From: Cordylochernes scorpioides
Lineage: Eukaryota; Arthropoda; Arachnida; Pseudoscorpiones; Chernetidae
Direction of reading: 5' to 3'
Assembly: GCA_030710605.1 (NCBI GenBank)
Contig: CP092865.1
Coordinates: 29,358,190 to 29,422,189, forward strand
Length of the DNA stretch: 64,000 bases
The notes below the pieces were generated by a model. That model had not been told where the DNA came from, made no database searches, and saw only the letters and a program-made list of their open reading frames with translations. Position numbers and translations under genes: made by a program. This document shows positions 1 through 10,989 of this stretch, one piece after another (the stretch's first letter is position 1; every line of letters begins with the position of its first letter).

Positions 1-1440
1 AGTGTTATAATATCACAGTTGAAATAATTTCAAAAATACAAAGTAGGGGTGGGGGAGCGGGGAAATTTGTGAATCATGGTCTATACGATGTATACGTAGG
101 AAAAGTTAAAAAAAAAAAAATAGCATCTACAAGTAACTTGTATAACGCATGATCTCCTGCGTAAAAAGTTAGGCTGCCGCATTTTGATATATTGGAATTA
201 ATAAACGAACTTAAAATTCTAAATAAGCCACTTTTTATTGAGCGATAATTTCAACTGCAACGTTTGCTTTCTAAGATGAAATAAAGTAACTAAACGCGAC
301 ATGCTTGACGAAGACCACCGCGCCATCTATGCACCAAAATTGTAACTATTTTTAAATTTCCTCGTATAACATTTTCAGAATATTTTGAGAACATTGAAAA
401 TATAAATCTATTCTAAATCTATTCTAATAATTTCAAAATAATAGTTTTAAGGGTAAATCACTTATTTTGGTTTATATTAATATACTAAACATTCTATAGA
501 CATCTTGTAACAGATCGGCTATCAAGGAATACCATTTCACAATGTTCTGCGCTATTTACTTCTCTGTCTCTTCTAATTACTAAACCTCTTCTATTTGTAT
601 TATTAAACTTTTATTTTTTATTAATCAACCAGGCGCGATATTGAAATATTTGCGCCTATCACAGAGGAAACAAACAAAACAAACAAATTAAAACTTAGAA
701 TTAAATATTTACAAATGTAGATGTATTAATAGACAGAGTTCATGAAATTTATATAGACAAAGTGGCTGATATAAAAGAGTTAAATCATTTAGATCAGAGA
801 ACAATCGCTGTTTCACTTCTGCAAAGTTCGGACATAAGGTGAAGAGCAGTTTGTTAAGTTTCTCCGCAGGAACAATTTGGTGTTTCTGATAGACCTCTTT
901 TATGTAAGTATTTCTGGAATTTTCAGTGTAATGTGACAAATTGAGTGACTATAATATTTGGATGGAACTGTGTAGGAATTCAGTTTGGAAAATAGTGCGA
1001 ATTGCATAATTAGTCTTATGAATGGGTTGATACATATGCTTCATAATAATAGTTTTTTCTTCGCTAAATATTGTTTTAAATATTTCCCTTTTGGTAATTT
1101 TTTTTTTTTTTTCAGTTCATATTTTATTGATTTATAGTTGAGATAGTCTTTTATGAAAGTTTTATGCGAAAGGAGGTGTGAATATGCTTATGATATGGTT
1201 CGATATCCATGTACCACTGAGATAAGAATATTTAAACCTTTTCTATTTGATTATCATACCGATCCTTTCTTGTTCTACCTATCCCTTCATTCCTCACGGT
1301 GTATCTATTTGTATGGTCAATGATTGATCTCTAAAAGAACCTCAGAGTACATGTTCTGAAAACACAAATTTCCTTTTGATTTCCTTATCATTACTTTATA
1401 TATAATAGGCTGTATATAGTCTTTACAAATATTAATTTTA
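1..1440. other. AT-rich stretch without a recognisable gene
   Basis: I recognise no gene, RNA or intact mobile element here. A 76-codon open frame on the minus strand (709-939) contains a charged stretch reading KEVYQKHQIVPAEKLNKLLF, which is not obviously low-complexity. It matches no family I know and has no supporting context, so I do not call it a gene. Confidence 0.5.
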
Positions 1441-1445
1441 ACATT

Positions 1446-1545
1446 TCAATTTATTTCAATTTAAAGCCCTATATCCCCCTAGGGACACTGTTATACATGC
1501 ATGTCTTTACATTTGTCTATACATACCTATTTAGAATAATTTTAG
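1446..1545 (-). repeat. LINE-type 3' tail fragment, copy 1
   Basis: Read on the minus strand, this segment carries CCCTAGGGGGATATAGG followed by an A/T-rich tail of AAAT-like units. The same layout recurs at 61245-61340. A short conserved block directly followed by a simple A-rich tail is what 5'-truncated non-LTR retrotransposons leave behind. No coding sequence remains, so the family is unknown and a SINE origin is possible. Confidence 0.45.
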
Positions 1546-2029
1546 GCCGTTAAGAATATTCATATGATATTAACAAGGAGAAAAAGATAAAATAAAAAAT
1601 ATATATTGCCATCAAATATTCACATCAAAATTGTTCATTTATCAATATTATTAAAAGAGTAGAGAAAAACATTTTATGTAATAGTTTAAACAATATAAGG
1701 ACAAATTAAAGCTCTTAAATCATAACGAGAACAGAGAACTGTGTACAAAACAAATAAAATTCTTGTATTATTATTATTTTTTATAAATATAATTGACATC
1801 TATCGATAAAATCTGTAACAAATATATTTCCTGGAAATGTGTTTATTTTCAATAATATCATCAAATATTATCTCTAAATACCTTACTGTATATCAAATAC
1901 CAGCAAATATATTTATTACAAATTTTATTAATAGATGACAATTAAATTTATAAATTCAATTTTCTAATATATATTTGTTATGAAACCATATTTGCGGAAG
2001 AGCTTTGCTCGATGCAATACCCTGAAATT
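1546..2029. other. AT-rich stretch, nothing recognised
   Basis: Very AT-rich DNA with short A/T runs. I see no coding, RNA or mobile-element signal. Confidence 0.5.
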
Positions 2030-2310
2030 ATATTAATGGACCTCTACAGACCTATAAGCTTATCTCCATAGGTTCACTAAACACCCCTAAGCTGCCTTCC
2101 ATAGTAAATACAGGGTATATCCCAAACCAATCCAATACAATAGTAGAGCGGTCTAGAGATTAATTTGGCGGAACCACTGAGAGGGTTCACTACTGAAAAG
2201 CCAAGCACTCTCATTAAATACCTTATATCATTGCAGTGAGGTCTGTAGAGATAATATTTGATGATATTATTGGAAAGAAACACATTGCCAGTAAATATAT
2301 TTGTTACGAA
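2030..2310. repeat. Degenerate dispersed repeat (CACTGA family), copy 1
   Basis: The segment holds AACCACTGAGAGGGTTCAC and a block ATTGCAGTGAGGTC. Related blocks appear near 19095-19190 and 27240-27305. Its end (2249-2288, GAGATAATATTTGATGA) also matches 7258-7297. The copies are diverged and indel-ridden. The nature of the element is unknown; an old foldback or MITE-type element is the simplest reading. Confidence 0.45.
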
Positions 2311-3171
2311 TATTAATTTTAATATCAATATATATGTATATGTAGAGATATCGATGTATTATATAGAGTAAAATCGAATACTCTAATATATGATCATGTG
2401 ATGTGTCAGAGGCCCGGGTTGACCAGGGTTGTCCCAAATATCCAGTAAGGTGACGTGGATACAATCAAGGAGATGACAGGGACTGGAAGTATTGGTGTTA
2501 TACTTGGTGTTAGTTGGAAATGTGGATTGTAAACTTGATAGACTTGAAGTCTCTAGCCTTAAATTTGGATATTGTTGACTGTTCCTCTCTATCTATAGTA
2601 TTTTTTAATCGTCTCTGCTATTTCTTTCATGATATATATCAGGAGTTTGGGAAGAAATCTCTCCTAGAAAGCTGTGTTTAAAAAGCCTAAATATTTTACG
2701 CTCTATTGTAAATTACTGAAGGTTAGTGTTGATACTAATGTAAATAAAGTTATATCGGGGAATTATTTGAATCGGAATTATACTTTTTGTTAGAATAAAT
2801 TAGCGATTGCTGGATAGGGTTTTTAATGAAATGTTAAAAATATTATTTAATTATGGGAAAAATTCGGATCTTGCCATTTCACAACTTGTATTTAAAATCA
2901 ATTAAAGATAATATATATCAAGATATCCTCCATTCATTTTGTCTGCAGGCTTAAAAAGAGTGAGACATTTAAGCTTTAATCAAAATATATATTTTTTAAA
3001 ATCCAGCGGCAAGTTATATGTTCAATTTTCATCAATATAATATATGTATTTTGTACTACCATTCAGATTGAAAAACCTTTAAAAGAAATTGCAGCTGGTA
3101 AAAAAGACGAGTATATTTCAAGAACAGAAAAAATCGTCTGTTTTATTCTTATATTGATTAATTATTATAGG
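2311..3171. other. AT-rich stretch, nothing recognised
   Basis: AT-rich DNA with runs such as ATATATGTATATG and a short GC-richer patch near 2405-2440. No gene or element is recognisable. Confidence 0.5.
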
Positions 3172-3470
3172 CCACTGCAGAGTGATGGAGATGCACGCAG
3201 ACATCTGAAGCTCTTCATTGGACAACAGCAACATTAGTTCTTGTTCGAAAGTGCTCGATTCAAAATTTACGGATCGTTAATCTTAATCTTCCGTGCACGC
3301 CACTTAAGAGATTTTGTGAATAACCTAATTGAGGAAAATTTGAGAGACTGTCTAGCTATGACGACATATTGCTTAAGTTCAACCTTTCGGCGAATTTTCA
3401 TCCAATCAGGATTGTTTCACGGAATTTATAACACTTAACGACGAAATATTCATAAAGTTTAGCGATATAT
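3172..3470. repeat. Dispersed 0.3-kb repeat R, copy 1
   Basis: About 290 bp is shared in direct orientation with 5826-6115. Common blocks are GCAGAGTGATGG, TTCATTGGACA, ATTAGTTCTTGTTCGAAAG, AATCTTAATCTTCCGTG and CACGGAATTTATAACACT. Both copies end at a similar GTTTAGCGA block. The copies differ by scattered substitutions and small indels. I see no terminal inverted repeats, pol III boxes or reading frame, so it is an uncharacterised interspersed repeat. Confidence 0.65.
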
Positions 3471-3925
3471 AACCAAATGGGGAAACAATATGCAAGTCTA
3501 TAAATACCTGTAAACCTCTCTTCTCCTTCTTTCTTATCTCCACTCAATTACACTAAGGTATCAAGCTTTTAAAGCTTGAGATTTTTGATGGTGTTTGCCC
3601 CTATAAACCTGGATAATAGGAATGTTGTTCCTCCAAATTTTCAGGATTACGCAATCCTGTGGGAGAGCGTGAGTAAGATGTAAAATCTGGATGATGTATT
3701 GGCAACTTCTTCCTCCTTTCCTCACTCTGTCGGCAGGGCAGAGGAATAGAAAGCTGTTGACATGAGGTACATGGATTGTAGCCGCTAGATGTGGAATTTC
3801 ATCAGATAAATATTGCTTCCAACTAGGATAGTTTCATTTGTTATGGTACCATGCTAAGTATAGCTAAACCCTTTTTTTTACAGCGATTATGTGGAAACAG
3901 TTCATGAGGTTCATAGATATTGCCA
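3471..3925. other. Unassigned stretch, slightly less AT-rich
   Basis: It contains a pyrimidine-rich run near 3515-3545 and moderately GC patches near 3650-3780. No open frame of note, RNA or mobile-element hallmark is visible. Confidence 0.45.
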
Positions 3926-3928
3926 CGT

Positions 3929-4085
3929 GGAAAATTTGGGAAGACAAACTTCGGGATGACACAGCAATTTATTTAAGGCTAGAACAAATTATGAATGATA
4001 AACAAAGATAAGTAATGAAGGAAGTATACAGAGTAGGAAAATATATAAACATAAAAAATGATTTTCTGTTAATAAAATAATAAAT
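3929..4085. repeat. Dispersed repeat K, copy 1
   Basis: It shares GAAAATTTGGGAAGACAAA, CAATTTATTT, a run of GAATGATAAACAAAGATAAG type and a TAAACATAAAAAATGA block with 27975-28135. Part of it also recurs near 60536-60600. The order of blocks is conserved in the two longer copies. No coding capacity is visible and the element class is unknown. Confidence 0.5.
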
Positions 4086-4088
4086 ACT

Positions 4089-4469
4089 TTACAATCTTTT
4101 TAGTTTCAAGGTTGCAGTTTTGAAAGAAGCATAAAATATGGCTTGTTCTATTGTAGAGAATTTTACTTTAGTGCTGTGCGTGTGATTAATTGATAGAGAT
4201 TTCCATAATTTATATAAATCATCATGCTGTTGGGGAGAAAGTGTGGGTGTAATTTGTCTCCTGTTGCTAATGTTTTCTATTGTGTTGCAAGTGAGGAAGC
4301 CTAAATACCTGAGATTTTCTACTTTTCTTGTAGTTTTTCTGTTTGTGCGTAAATCTCTTGCTAGATTGAATTTACACGTATTTAGTCTCTTAAATGGAAC
4401 AAACTTTAGACCGAATATCGCTACTTCTTCACGAAAAATCTTAAATTCTCTTGAACATTGATACAGCAA
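4089..4469 (-). other. Unassigned 126-codon open frame
   Basis: The minus strand is open for 126 codons. The frame begins at a TTG rather than an ATG, so no genuine start is identified. The translation is lysine- and threonine-rich, has no low-complexity repeat and no motif I recognise. The opposite strand is also open over 4243-4461, which weakens the case for coding. It may be a decayed exon or a transposon fragment. Confidence 0.2.
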
Positions 4470-4648
4470 TAGATCCTATTAACTTTATAGACCTTGTTTC
4501 TTCTCAGATCACTGATGAGTAGTTGTATTTGAGAATCCTCAACTATGATTACATAGTGCCAGCCATATTTCTGATAATGTGGTCTAAAATATTATTAAGA
4601 GGTAATGAATAAAAGTCTATCCTTGAAGATCTCATATTTGTATTATTA

Positions 4649-4760
4649 CTAGCCGAATGACCCGGGCAACGCCCGAGTTTTACCCGATTAAATGTTTTTA
4701 TTCAAATTCTATTCGTTACAATTATAAATTGGCGCCGTGGATGTCATTCTTGTGAAACGT
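4649..4760 (-). mobile_element. Helitron-type 3' terminus, copy 1
   Basis: Read on the minus strand, the segment ends in a GC hairpin (CGGGCGTTGCCCG core) followed about ten bases later by CTAG. A 3' hairpin followed by CTAG/CTRR is the hallmark of Helitron ends. The flanking block (TTACAATTATAAATTGGCGC on the plus strand) is shared with the copies at 27381-27702 and 31425-31715. In this copy about 650 bp of other sequence separates the end from the tRNA-like segment at 5419. Confidence 0.6.
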
Positions 4761-5317
4761 CCTGCTCCAAACCTTATGTCTGAGAAGCGATATTTTTATA
4801 AAGAGATAATCTGGCTTTGTGTTTTCTGCTCGAATGAATGTTTTTCTGTTAGAATTTTGTTCCTGCATACTAAAAATGAATTGGCTTCACCCGTGGTCTC
4901 TGCTTTTTGGAATTTTTCCGGATATAATTTTGTATCTGATAATCAAACATGATACAGTAATATTGTCATAATCATTTTCTGACTAAAAAAAAAACAACTA
5001 TTTTTGCCCAGAACCTGTCAATTTCAATTTTTCTTGGCTAAAAATGCAACAAATATCTCTTCCATATTTTTTCTATGTCCTGTTAAAACACGTTTTACAT
5101 GTACATTAGGTCAGCTGATATTACCTCCCATCTTCCCCGCTAGAGGCGCTGTTTGCGAGCGAAAGAGCAAATTTGCAACTCAAATTTGCAAATAACTCGA
5201 AGAATAATCGGGATAGAAACCTGAAATATTCAATATAAGTTTTTCCAGATTTTACTATACATACTGCTAAAATTTCAGTCATATTAGTTACGTATTTTAC
5301 GTATATTACGTAAAAGC

Positions 5318-5606
5318 ATTCCATTCACAAAAGCAAACGATGACAGAATTGATTACTCTGATACCTGTATATTTTAATAATAATATAAATGAGTTTTAAA
5401 AATTGTAAAAAAAATAAATGCATCGGCCGGGAATCGAACCCGGGCCGTCCGCGTGGCAGGCGAGCATTCTACAACTGAACCACGATGCTTATAAGAAATG
5501 ACCATATTCGGGTATTTATTCCATTCACAAAAGCAAACGGTGACAGAATTGTTGATTGTTGATTGATTATGACTCTGGTACTTGTATATTTTAATTATTA
5601 ATTTAA
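5318..5606 (-). mobile_element. Helitron-like unit around a tRNA-Gly-like sequence, copy 1
   Basis: The tRNA-like core at 5419-5488 is flanked by blocks that also surround the tRNAs at 27526 and 31529. These are an A-run with ACAATTTTTAAAACTCATTT on one side, and CCATTCACAAAAGCAAACG followed by a TGACAGAATT block on the other. The second block also occurs at 5320-5350, so it lies on both sides of the tRNA here, which suggests a partial tandem or rearranged copy. Confidence 0.55.
5419..5488 (-). pseudogene. tRNA-Gly(GCC)-like pseudogene
   Basis: On the minus strand the segment folds as a tRNA: acceptor starting GCATCG, D-arm TGGTTCAG, anticodon loop CTGCCAC (anticodon GCC, glycine), T-arm GGGTTCGATTCCC and 3' acceptor CGATGC. 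One G is missing at the acceptor/D-arm junction, and the anticodon stem has a G-to-A change opposite its partner. It is therefore probably non-functional, although the pol III A and B boxes are nearly intact. It is carried by a repeat (see 27526 and 31529). Confidence 0.8.
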
Positions 5607-5825
5607 AATCCTCATATTGTGTAATTGGCCTTACTAGGCTTCATAAAACACTATTTAATCTTAACATAGAAAGGCCAAGTTCAAATAAAGTATGAGTAAC
5701 GTTTATTACAAAATAATATACTGAATATACATAACTTACCTCTTTGGATTTGGTTTTAACAAACAACCCATACCTACTGATTTCCATATCAATATTAATT
5801 TTTCTATATTTTTAGAAGGAGTTTT

Positions 5826-6115
5826 CATTACAGAGTGATGGGGATGCACGGAGACATGCGAAGCCCTTCATTGGACACCATAACAACATTAGTTCTTGTT
5901 CGAAAGCTCTTGATTCAAAATGTACGGATCATGAATCTTAATCTTCCGTGGACGCCACTTAGAGATTTTGTGAATGACATAATCGAGAAAAATTTGCGAG
6001 ACGTCTAGCTATGACAATATATTGCTCAAATCCAATTTTTCGTCTATTTAATCAGGATTGATTCACGGAATTTATAACACTAAACGACAAAATATTCACA
6101 ACGTTTAGCGAAATA
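5826..6115. repeat. Dispersed 0.3-kb repeat R, copy 2
   Basis: Direct-orientation partner of 3172-3470, with the same block order and roughly the same length. The start (GCAGAGTGATGGGGATGCAC) and the end (TTTAGCGAAATATT) align with those of copy 1. No target-site duplication is obvious. Confidence 0.65.
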
Positions 6116-7100
6116 TTTTAATGATTTAACTTAATTATGAAAATAAACTATTTAGATGCCTTCATATAAGAAAATTAAATAAAACACTAAATGAGAATTA
6201 ATTACTAAATAGGATATATGGAAATATTCGGGGAGAAGGTTTGGATATCAGTTATAAACCTTCTAGCGGTTTGGTCACTTTATATATAAACCCCGCTGCA
6301 ATTATTACTTTCAATGTTAATCGATGGAGTCAGAATAGGTGTTATAAAGAGATTTTACTTTCAATTTTACTTAAAACAATGCAAACTTTGCAAAATTTGC
6401 AAAAATGTTAATTGATGCCCAAGTTGAATAGAATGTAATTAGCTTAAACCTAATGGGCAATATAAGTCAAGAGAAGATTTTTCAAATGATAAAATTATTT
6501 GTGTAATGATTTGCATATTAGGAGTGGAGTACCTTTAACAATGTAAAATTATAATATTGCAGTAGAACTTCCTTGTAAAGGACACCTAATTGCAGTGTCA
6601 AAGTGTCCTTTAGGGAGAGGTGTCCTCCTACTCTAATGGTAATTTTGCAAATGAAAACAGTCCTTTATAGAGAGGTGTCCTCTTGCGCGAGTATCATCTC
6701 ATGGATGTTTCATTGTAATAAAGATTTTGCCCCTAACGTTCTACAAAAACTCCGGTATATTCCGAAAATATGAAATTTCAATATTCAGACATGCTTCGTT
6801 CCTTCCATCAAAACGTCGTTCTGGATGTTCCGTAACTTCCTTCCTTGAGATAAGATAGGCTGTTCGTCAATGTTTTTGTTTCTCTGAAAATGTATCGTAA
6901 ACTTTATGTTAAGAATTGTTATACATTGCTTCGCGTTGTTTATTATTGATGTTTTATAAATAGTTTAAATATATTAATATATTTATAAGGTGCATTGCAG
7001 AGTGAGGGAAGTAGAAAATTTATTTTAAAAGAATCATACGTGTAAAAAATAGTTTAAATTTCTTATATATTGATATATATATATATAGTAGATTCAATGT
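6116..7100. other. AT-rich stretch with a possible pogo/Tigger-like end
   Basis: No gene is visible. Around 6560-6690, CAGTAGAACTTCC and repeated GGACACC/GGTGTCC blocks resemble the terminal and subterminal sequence of pogo/Tigger-class DNA transposons. I could not find a matching opposite end. The remainder is AT-rich. Confidence 0.3.
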
Positions 7101-7300
7101 GATAAACTGCTGTGAATTCTAAGAAATTATAGGCCAGGCCTTCCCAACTATTATTCCTAGTAGTACTGTAGGAAGTTGTTTTATCTGGCAAAATATCACG
7201 ATAATAGATTTAACCTATATTGAATTTGATAAAAATATATATTTTTATTATATAATAGAGATAATATTTGATGAATTATTGAAAGGAAACACATTGCATT
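7101..7300. repeat. Degenerate dispersed repeat, related to 18462-18575
   Basis: AAACTGCTGTGAA, GAAATTATAGGCCAG, AGTACTGTAGGAA and CACGATAATAGATTTA recur in the same order at 18462-18575. The end block GAGATAATATTTGATGA links it to the repeat at 2030-2310. Indels between copies are frequent. The class is unknown. Confidence 0.55.
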
Positions 7301-8164
7301 GCATTAAATTTATAAATTTAATATATTTTGTAATTTTCGCAAAAATCTATTTTAATTTGCTATTATACCACATCCAACGACCACAATTCATTCTCCTCAT
7401 TTAAGCAGCTTTGTACTCCCCTGCCCAACCGACACAGAGAAAGAAAAGGAATATGCTAACATCAACCAGATTTTAAATCTCAATTTTAGCATTGCGCTGT
7501 ACTGGAAAGTTGGAAGAATAAAATAAATATCTCTTTATCTTCGACACGAGCAGTAGAAGTGCGAGTCTGTTTGAAAGCTTGCTATTGTTTCCACAATAAA
7601 AATAAATTCATTTTGTGACTCTTTTATTTGAAGCCTTTTAAAAACAATTTAATTTAAAATTGAACAATCTAAACGCAAAAGAGAGTTAGAAAGGGTAAAG
7701 AACGCGCGTTTGGAAAAATACGTAAACATAATTTAAATACATGCTCTCAAAGTTTAGTGAGTGTAACGTAGTAAGAGCTGAAATCTAAATATTTTCATGA
7801 ATCGCATTTTATGTGGGCGTTGAAAGTTCTGCTAATACCAAATTTTAAATGAACAGAAACTTTAAAAAAAAACAACGTTTTTTGATCTACCAGAGCATTC
7901 AACACCTCAGAATTTATTACAATAATATCTCACTTTAACAATCCCTAATATCCAATAACTATGAAAGCATTAACATAAAGATTCATTGCCAACAGAGTTG
8001 TCTAATTCCTTTTAAAAGGTCAATAGATTCCTTGCTTTTCCAGTCACAACTTTACTCCCCTATATTCTCAAAGTGAGTCATATATTTATCGTTTTAGAAG
8101 ATTTCTCTAGCTAGAAGTATATATATATATATATTAAAAAACGATAGTAGTGTAAAGTACATGT
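7301..8164. other. AT-rich stretch, nothing recognised
   Basis: Contains an AT microsatellite (8119-8133). There is no coding or mobile-element signature I can name. Confidence 0.45.
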
Positions 8165-8190
8165 GCTCCTGGTCAGGATATGCCATTTTT
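8165..8190. repeat. Short recurring block, GGTCAGGATATGCC, copy 1
   Basis: CTCCTGGTCAGGATATGCC is found here and at 19978-19997, and a GAGCACGGTCAGGATATGCC variant at 24564-24583. At 19.8 kb it lies downstream of a tRNA-like SINE head, so this block may be the 3' domain of that SINE. Confidence 0.5.
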
Positions 8191-8199
8191 AATATACAT

Positions 8200-8545
8200 A
8201 TGTCATAATATATGCTCTTCCAGGAATAATAAAGTAAACCTACAGTCAACGAGAGAGAGACGTCGATAGAAGACAACTAACTTACGACCATTTTGGCCAC
8301 ATTCCTGAGGGGGCCGCCCGTCAACACCTGGGGACTATTTTGGATAGCCCACCCCCGGTTGTGTACACAGGGAAAACGGTCGTTCAGAGGGTTGGTCGCC
8401 CGTCGAACCGCTCTCTCTCTCGCTGATTGCCTGGAATTCCTTCCAAACTTGTTGTTTCATTATTTCTCACCTCACCACATCATTACCACTATATTTCCAC
8501 ATTGAAAGTCGACAGGATCATATCACAGAAGAGTCGACAGGATCA
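8200..8545 (+). mobile_element. LTR-like segment, forward copy
   Basis: This GC-richer segment (8290-8440 especially) shares TCATAATATATGCTCTTCCA, AGGAATAATAAAG and CTCTCTCTCTCGCTGATTGC blocks with the inverted copy at 8560-8975. It ends in two copies of GTCGACAGGATCATATCACA. The same GTCGACAGGAT block ends the LTRs at 11.5 and 14.8 kb, so I infer the LTR/leader region of a related LTR retrotransposon family. No internal coding region is attached. Confidence 0.45.
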
Positions 8546-8559
8546 TATCACATATATAT

Positions 8560-8975
8560 ATGTGACAATATAATAATAAGGTGGATAAAGAGAAATAAGG
8601 ACACCACAAGTTGGAGAAGGGAACCCAGGCAACCAGCGAGAGAGAGAGGGGGGTCCTCGCCGGGCCTGCCACCGCTGAGCGGCCGGCCGTTCGTGTCGAA
8701 CACAATCACTAACTGCCCTAATAGACCTGAGATTCCAAGTAACGGGCCCCTTAGAATGTCGCTGATATCTCAAGTGACCGGACTTTACATCCTGTCTTAA
8801 TAGTCCCGAGAACTCACGGGCCCCTCTGGTCGCCTCTTGAAATGTCGCTGATGTCTTAAATAACCGGACTTTAGCTGCCCATCTCTCTCTGGGTTGACCG
8901 TAGGCTTGCTTTATTATTCCTGGAAGAGTATATATTATGACATATGGCCCCCGTTGAAGAAGGCTGAACATGGTT
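8560..8975 (-). mobile_element. LTR-like segment, inverted copy
   Basis: Reverse-oriented relative of 8200-8545. The minus strand carries ATAATATATACTCTTCCAGG, AGGAATAATAAAGCAAGCC and CTCTCTCTCGCTGGTTGCC in the same order. It also contains an internal near-duplication: CATCAGCGACATTTC and TATCAGCGACATTCT, about 80 bp apart. The two copies face each other across a short palindromic ATATATATATGTG spacer. The long minus-strand frame here is probably fortuitous. Confidence 0.45.
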
Positions 8976-9433
8976 TGAGTATACTTAAAGCTGGAGAAGC
9001 CAGGAATAAAGAAAATAATTTTATAGTCGAAATTATTTAAGGTTATGGTGACATAGTTTTATGTGATTAAAATATTGTATAGTACACAAGTAAATATTAT
9101 TTACAAGCAGTTTTACAACAGCAGAGAGTTTGATATCTAAGGGAATTCTTGATAATATCAAAGTTATAAAAGGCTATATACAATAACATCAAATATATTA
9201 TAAGGTAAATGCTATTGAGGTGTGTGAACAAGGAGAAGGGGAGTCACAAACACATGATGAAAATCTTAAGGCCATTAAGACTGGGGAACGCTACACTCTA
9301 AGATATGTTTTCAGGCGGACATGGCAAGGGGAAGACTTGGCATGGGTTTTCTATGCTATAGATGTAGAGTAAGAGAAATGAGGTTGAGGCTGGAAATTAC
9401 GTGAGCTCAGGACTGAGGTAAATGTAGAACTAC
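8976..9433. other. Unassigned stretch
   Basis: AT-rich DNA leading into a tandem repeat. No gene or element was recognised. Confidence 0.45.
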
Positions 9434-9995
9434 ATACAATGTTAGAATATTGGCGAACAGAGCGAGGGGAAACTTGCTTTGGGCCATTCTACCTTATCTA
9501 TGCAGTTACTCGTGTAGCGAGTCAGAGGGGAAAAGTCCCGTGTGTAGGTGAGGAAGTCGCATGGACTTATATTTAATTTGAGAGGATAAAATAGTTCGAG
9601 CTACAATGGTAGAATATAGGCGAACAGAGCGAGGGGAAACTTGCTTTGAGCCATTCTACCTTATCTATGCAGTTACTTGTGTAGCGAGTCAGAGGGGAAA
9701 AGTCCCGTGTGTAGGTGAGGAAGTCGCATGGACTTATATTTAATTTGAGAGGATAAAATATTTCGAGATACAAAGGTAGAATATAGGCGAACAGAGCGAG
9801 GGGAAACTTGCTTTGAGCCATTCTAACTTATCTATGCAGTTACTTGTGTAGCGAGTCAGAGGGGAAAAGTCCCGTGTGTAGGTGAGGAAAAGTCGCATGG
9901 ACCTATAGTTAATTTGAGAAGATAAAATAGTTCGAGATACAAAGGTAGAATATAAGCGAACAGAGCGAGGGGAAACTTGCTTTGGGCCTTTCCAC
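9434..9995. repeat. Tandem repeat, about 168 bp x 3.3 copies
   Basis: Units begin near 9434, 9602, 9770 and 9940 (spacing 168, 168, 170). Each contains GGCGAACAGAGCGAGGGGAA, CTTATCTATGCAGTTACT, GTAGCGAGTCAGAGGGGAAA and GTCCCGTGTGTAGGTGAGGA. Copies are highly similar, implying recent amplification or homogenisation. The open frame 9573-9821 on the minus strand follows this repeat and is not taken as a gene. Confidence 0.85.
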
Positions 9996-10989
9996 CTTAA
10001 TTATTTCGATACTATGAGACTTTAGTAGTTTTAACTAATTGGAGGAAAGTATGCGCGCACAGTGCCAAAAATTGGGACGAGGACGGCGTTGTCCTTTACA
10101 GGTGACAAGCTGCTCGGACACGAGGTGTTTGAACCGCCGTGGGAACTTGTGCGAGGCGATGATTTCGCGATGGGTTGAACGTAAAACCCATGTCTGCGCG
10201 AAATAATGACGGACCGGACAAAATCAGCGACGATGTTTAACGCACATCCGTGGGAAATATCGGAATTAGGTTATATCGTGCTGGTTTGGACAAGGGACAA
10301 ACATAGATTTGAAGACAGGGTCCGTGTGGCGAACGTGTGGCGAGAGAAGAAGGAGCGAACTGTGCCGCTCGATGCAGATTGTTCAAGTGCGAACAAAAAG
10401 GAGTTGATAAAAATCTAGCAGTTAGTCAATCTGCATCCTGTGACGAACACACCAGTGGCTAGATGGTGTGGGTCGGTGGATATGCTAGAGAGAAACTACA
10501 AAATATATTATCGTAAATGAAGAGTGGAGATTAGTGGCAAAAGTAGTTCGATAAATGATTAATCAATAATTTCATAGAGGGTCATGGGCTGGTAAAAGGT
10601 TAACAAAGTTGTAAGAATGAGAGGGGCATTCAGGGGAAGATAGATAAGAGTCACCAAGGGTTGGTTGTAAGCAAGGCTCACGTGGTGGTTGAAATTCTTC
10701 GACGCCTGAATTACAGTGTGAATTTTGAGTCGTTTAGGGAAAGAAATTATTTTTCGTGAGCCGTGCTTACAAGCAGGAGAGAAGGTCATATACAAATAGG
10801 TATACAAATGTTTAGGTGCTGGGGCACTGTTAATAGGGGTGGAGAGAATAAATGGAACTAAAGTAATTAAAGGAAATATTGGCCTCAGAGTTTACAAGGA
10901 ATGACTTCTTTAAAGAATGAATGGTAGAGGTAAAACAATTTCACTTACATTTCACATAACCATGTAGATACTGTACGTGCCAGTGTTCT
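9996..10989. other. GC-richer unassigned region, then AT-rich DNA
   Basis: Positions 10040-10400 are markedly more GC-rich than the surroundings and hold a 70-codon plus-strand frame (10206-10418, starting at ATG). The translation is charged and shows no domain I recognise. Together with the neighbouring repeats, a decayed retrotransposon is plausible but unproven. Confidence 0.3.

Noticed and set aside
8543-8971. 142-codon minus-strand frame with Arg/Gly-rich sequence
   Set aside because: It coincides with the inverted LTR-like segment and shows no motif; its composition follows the GC-rich repeat.
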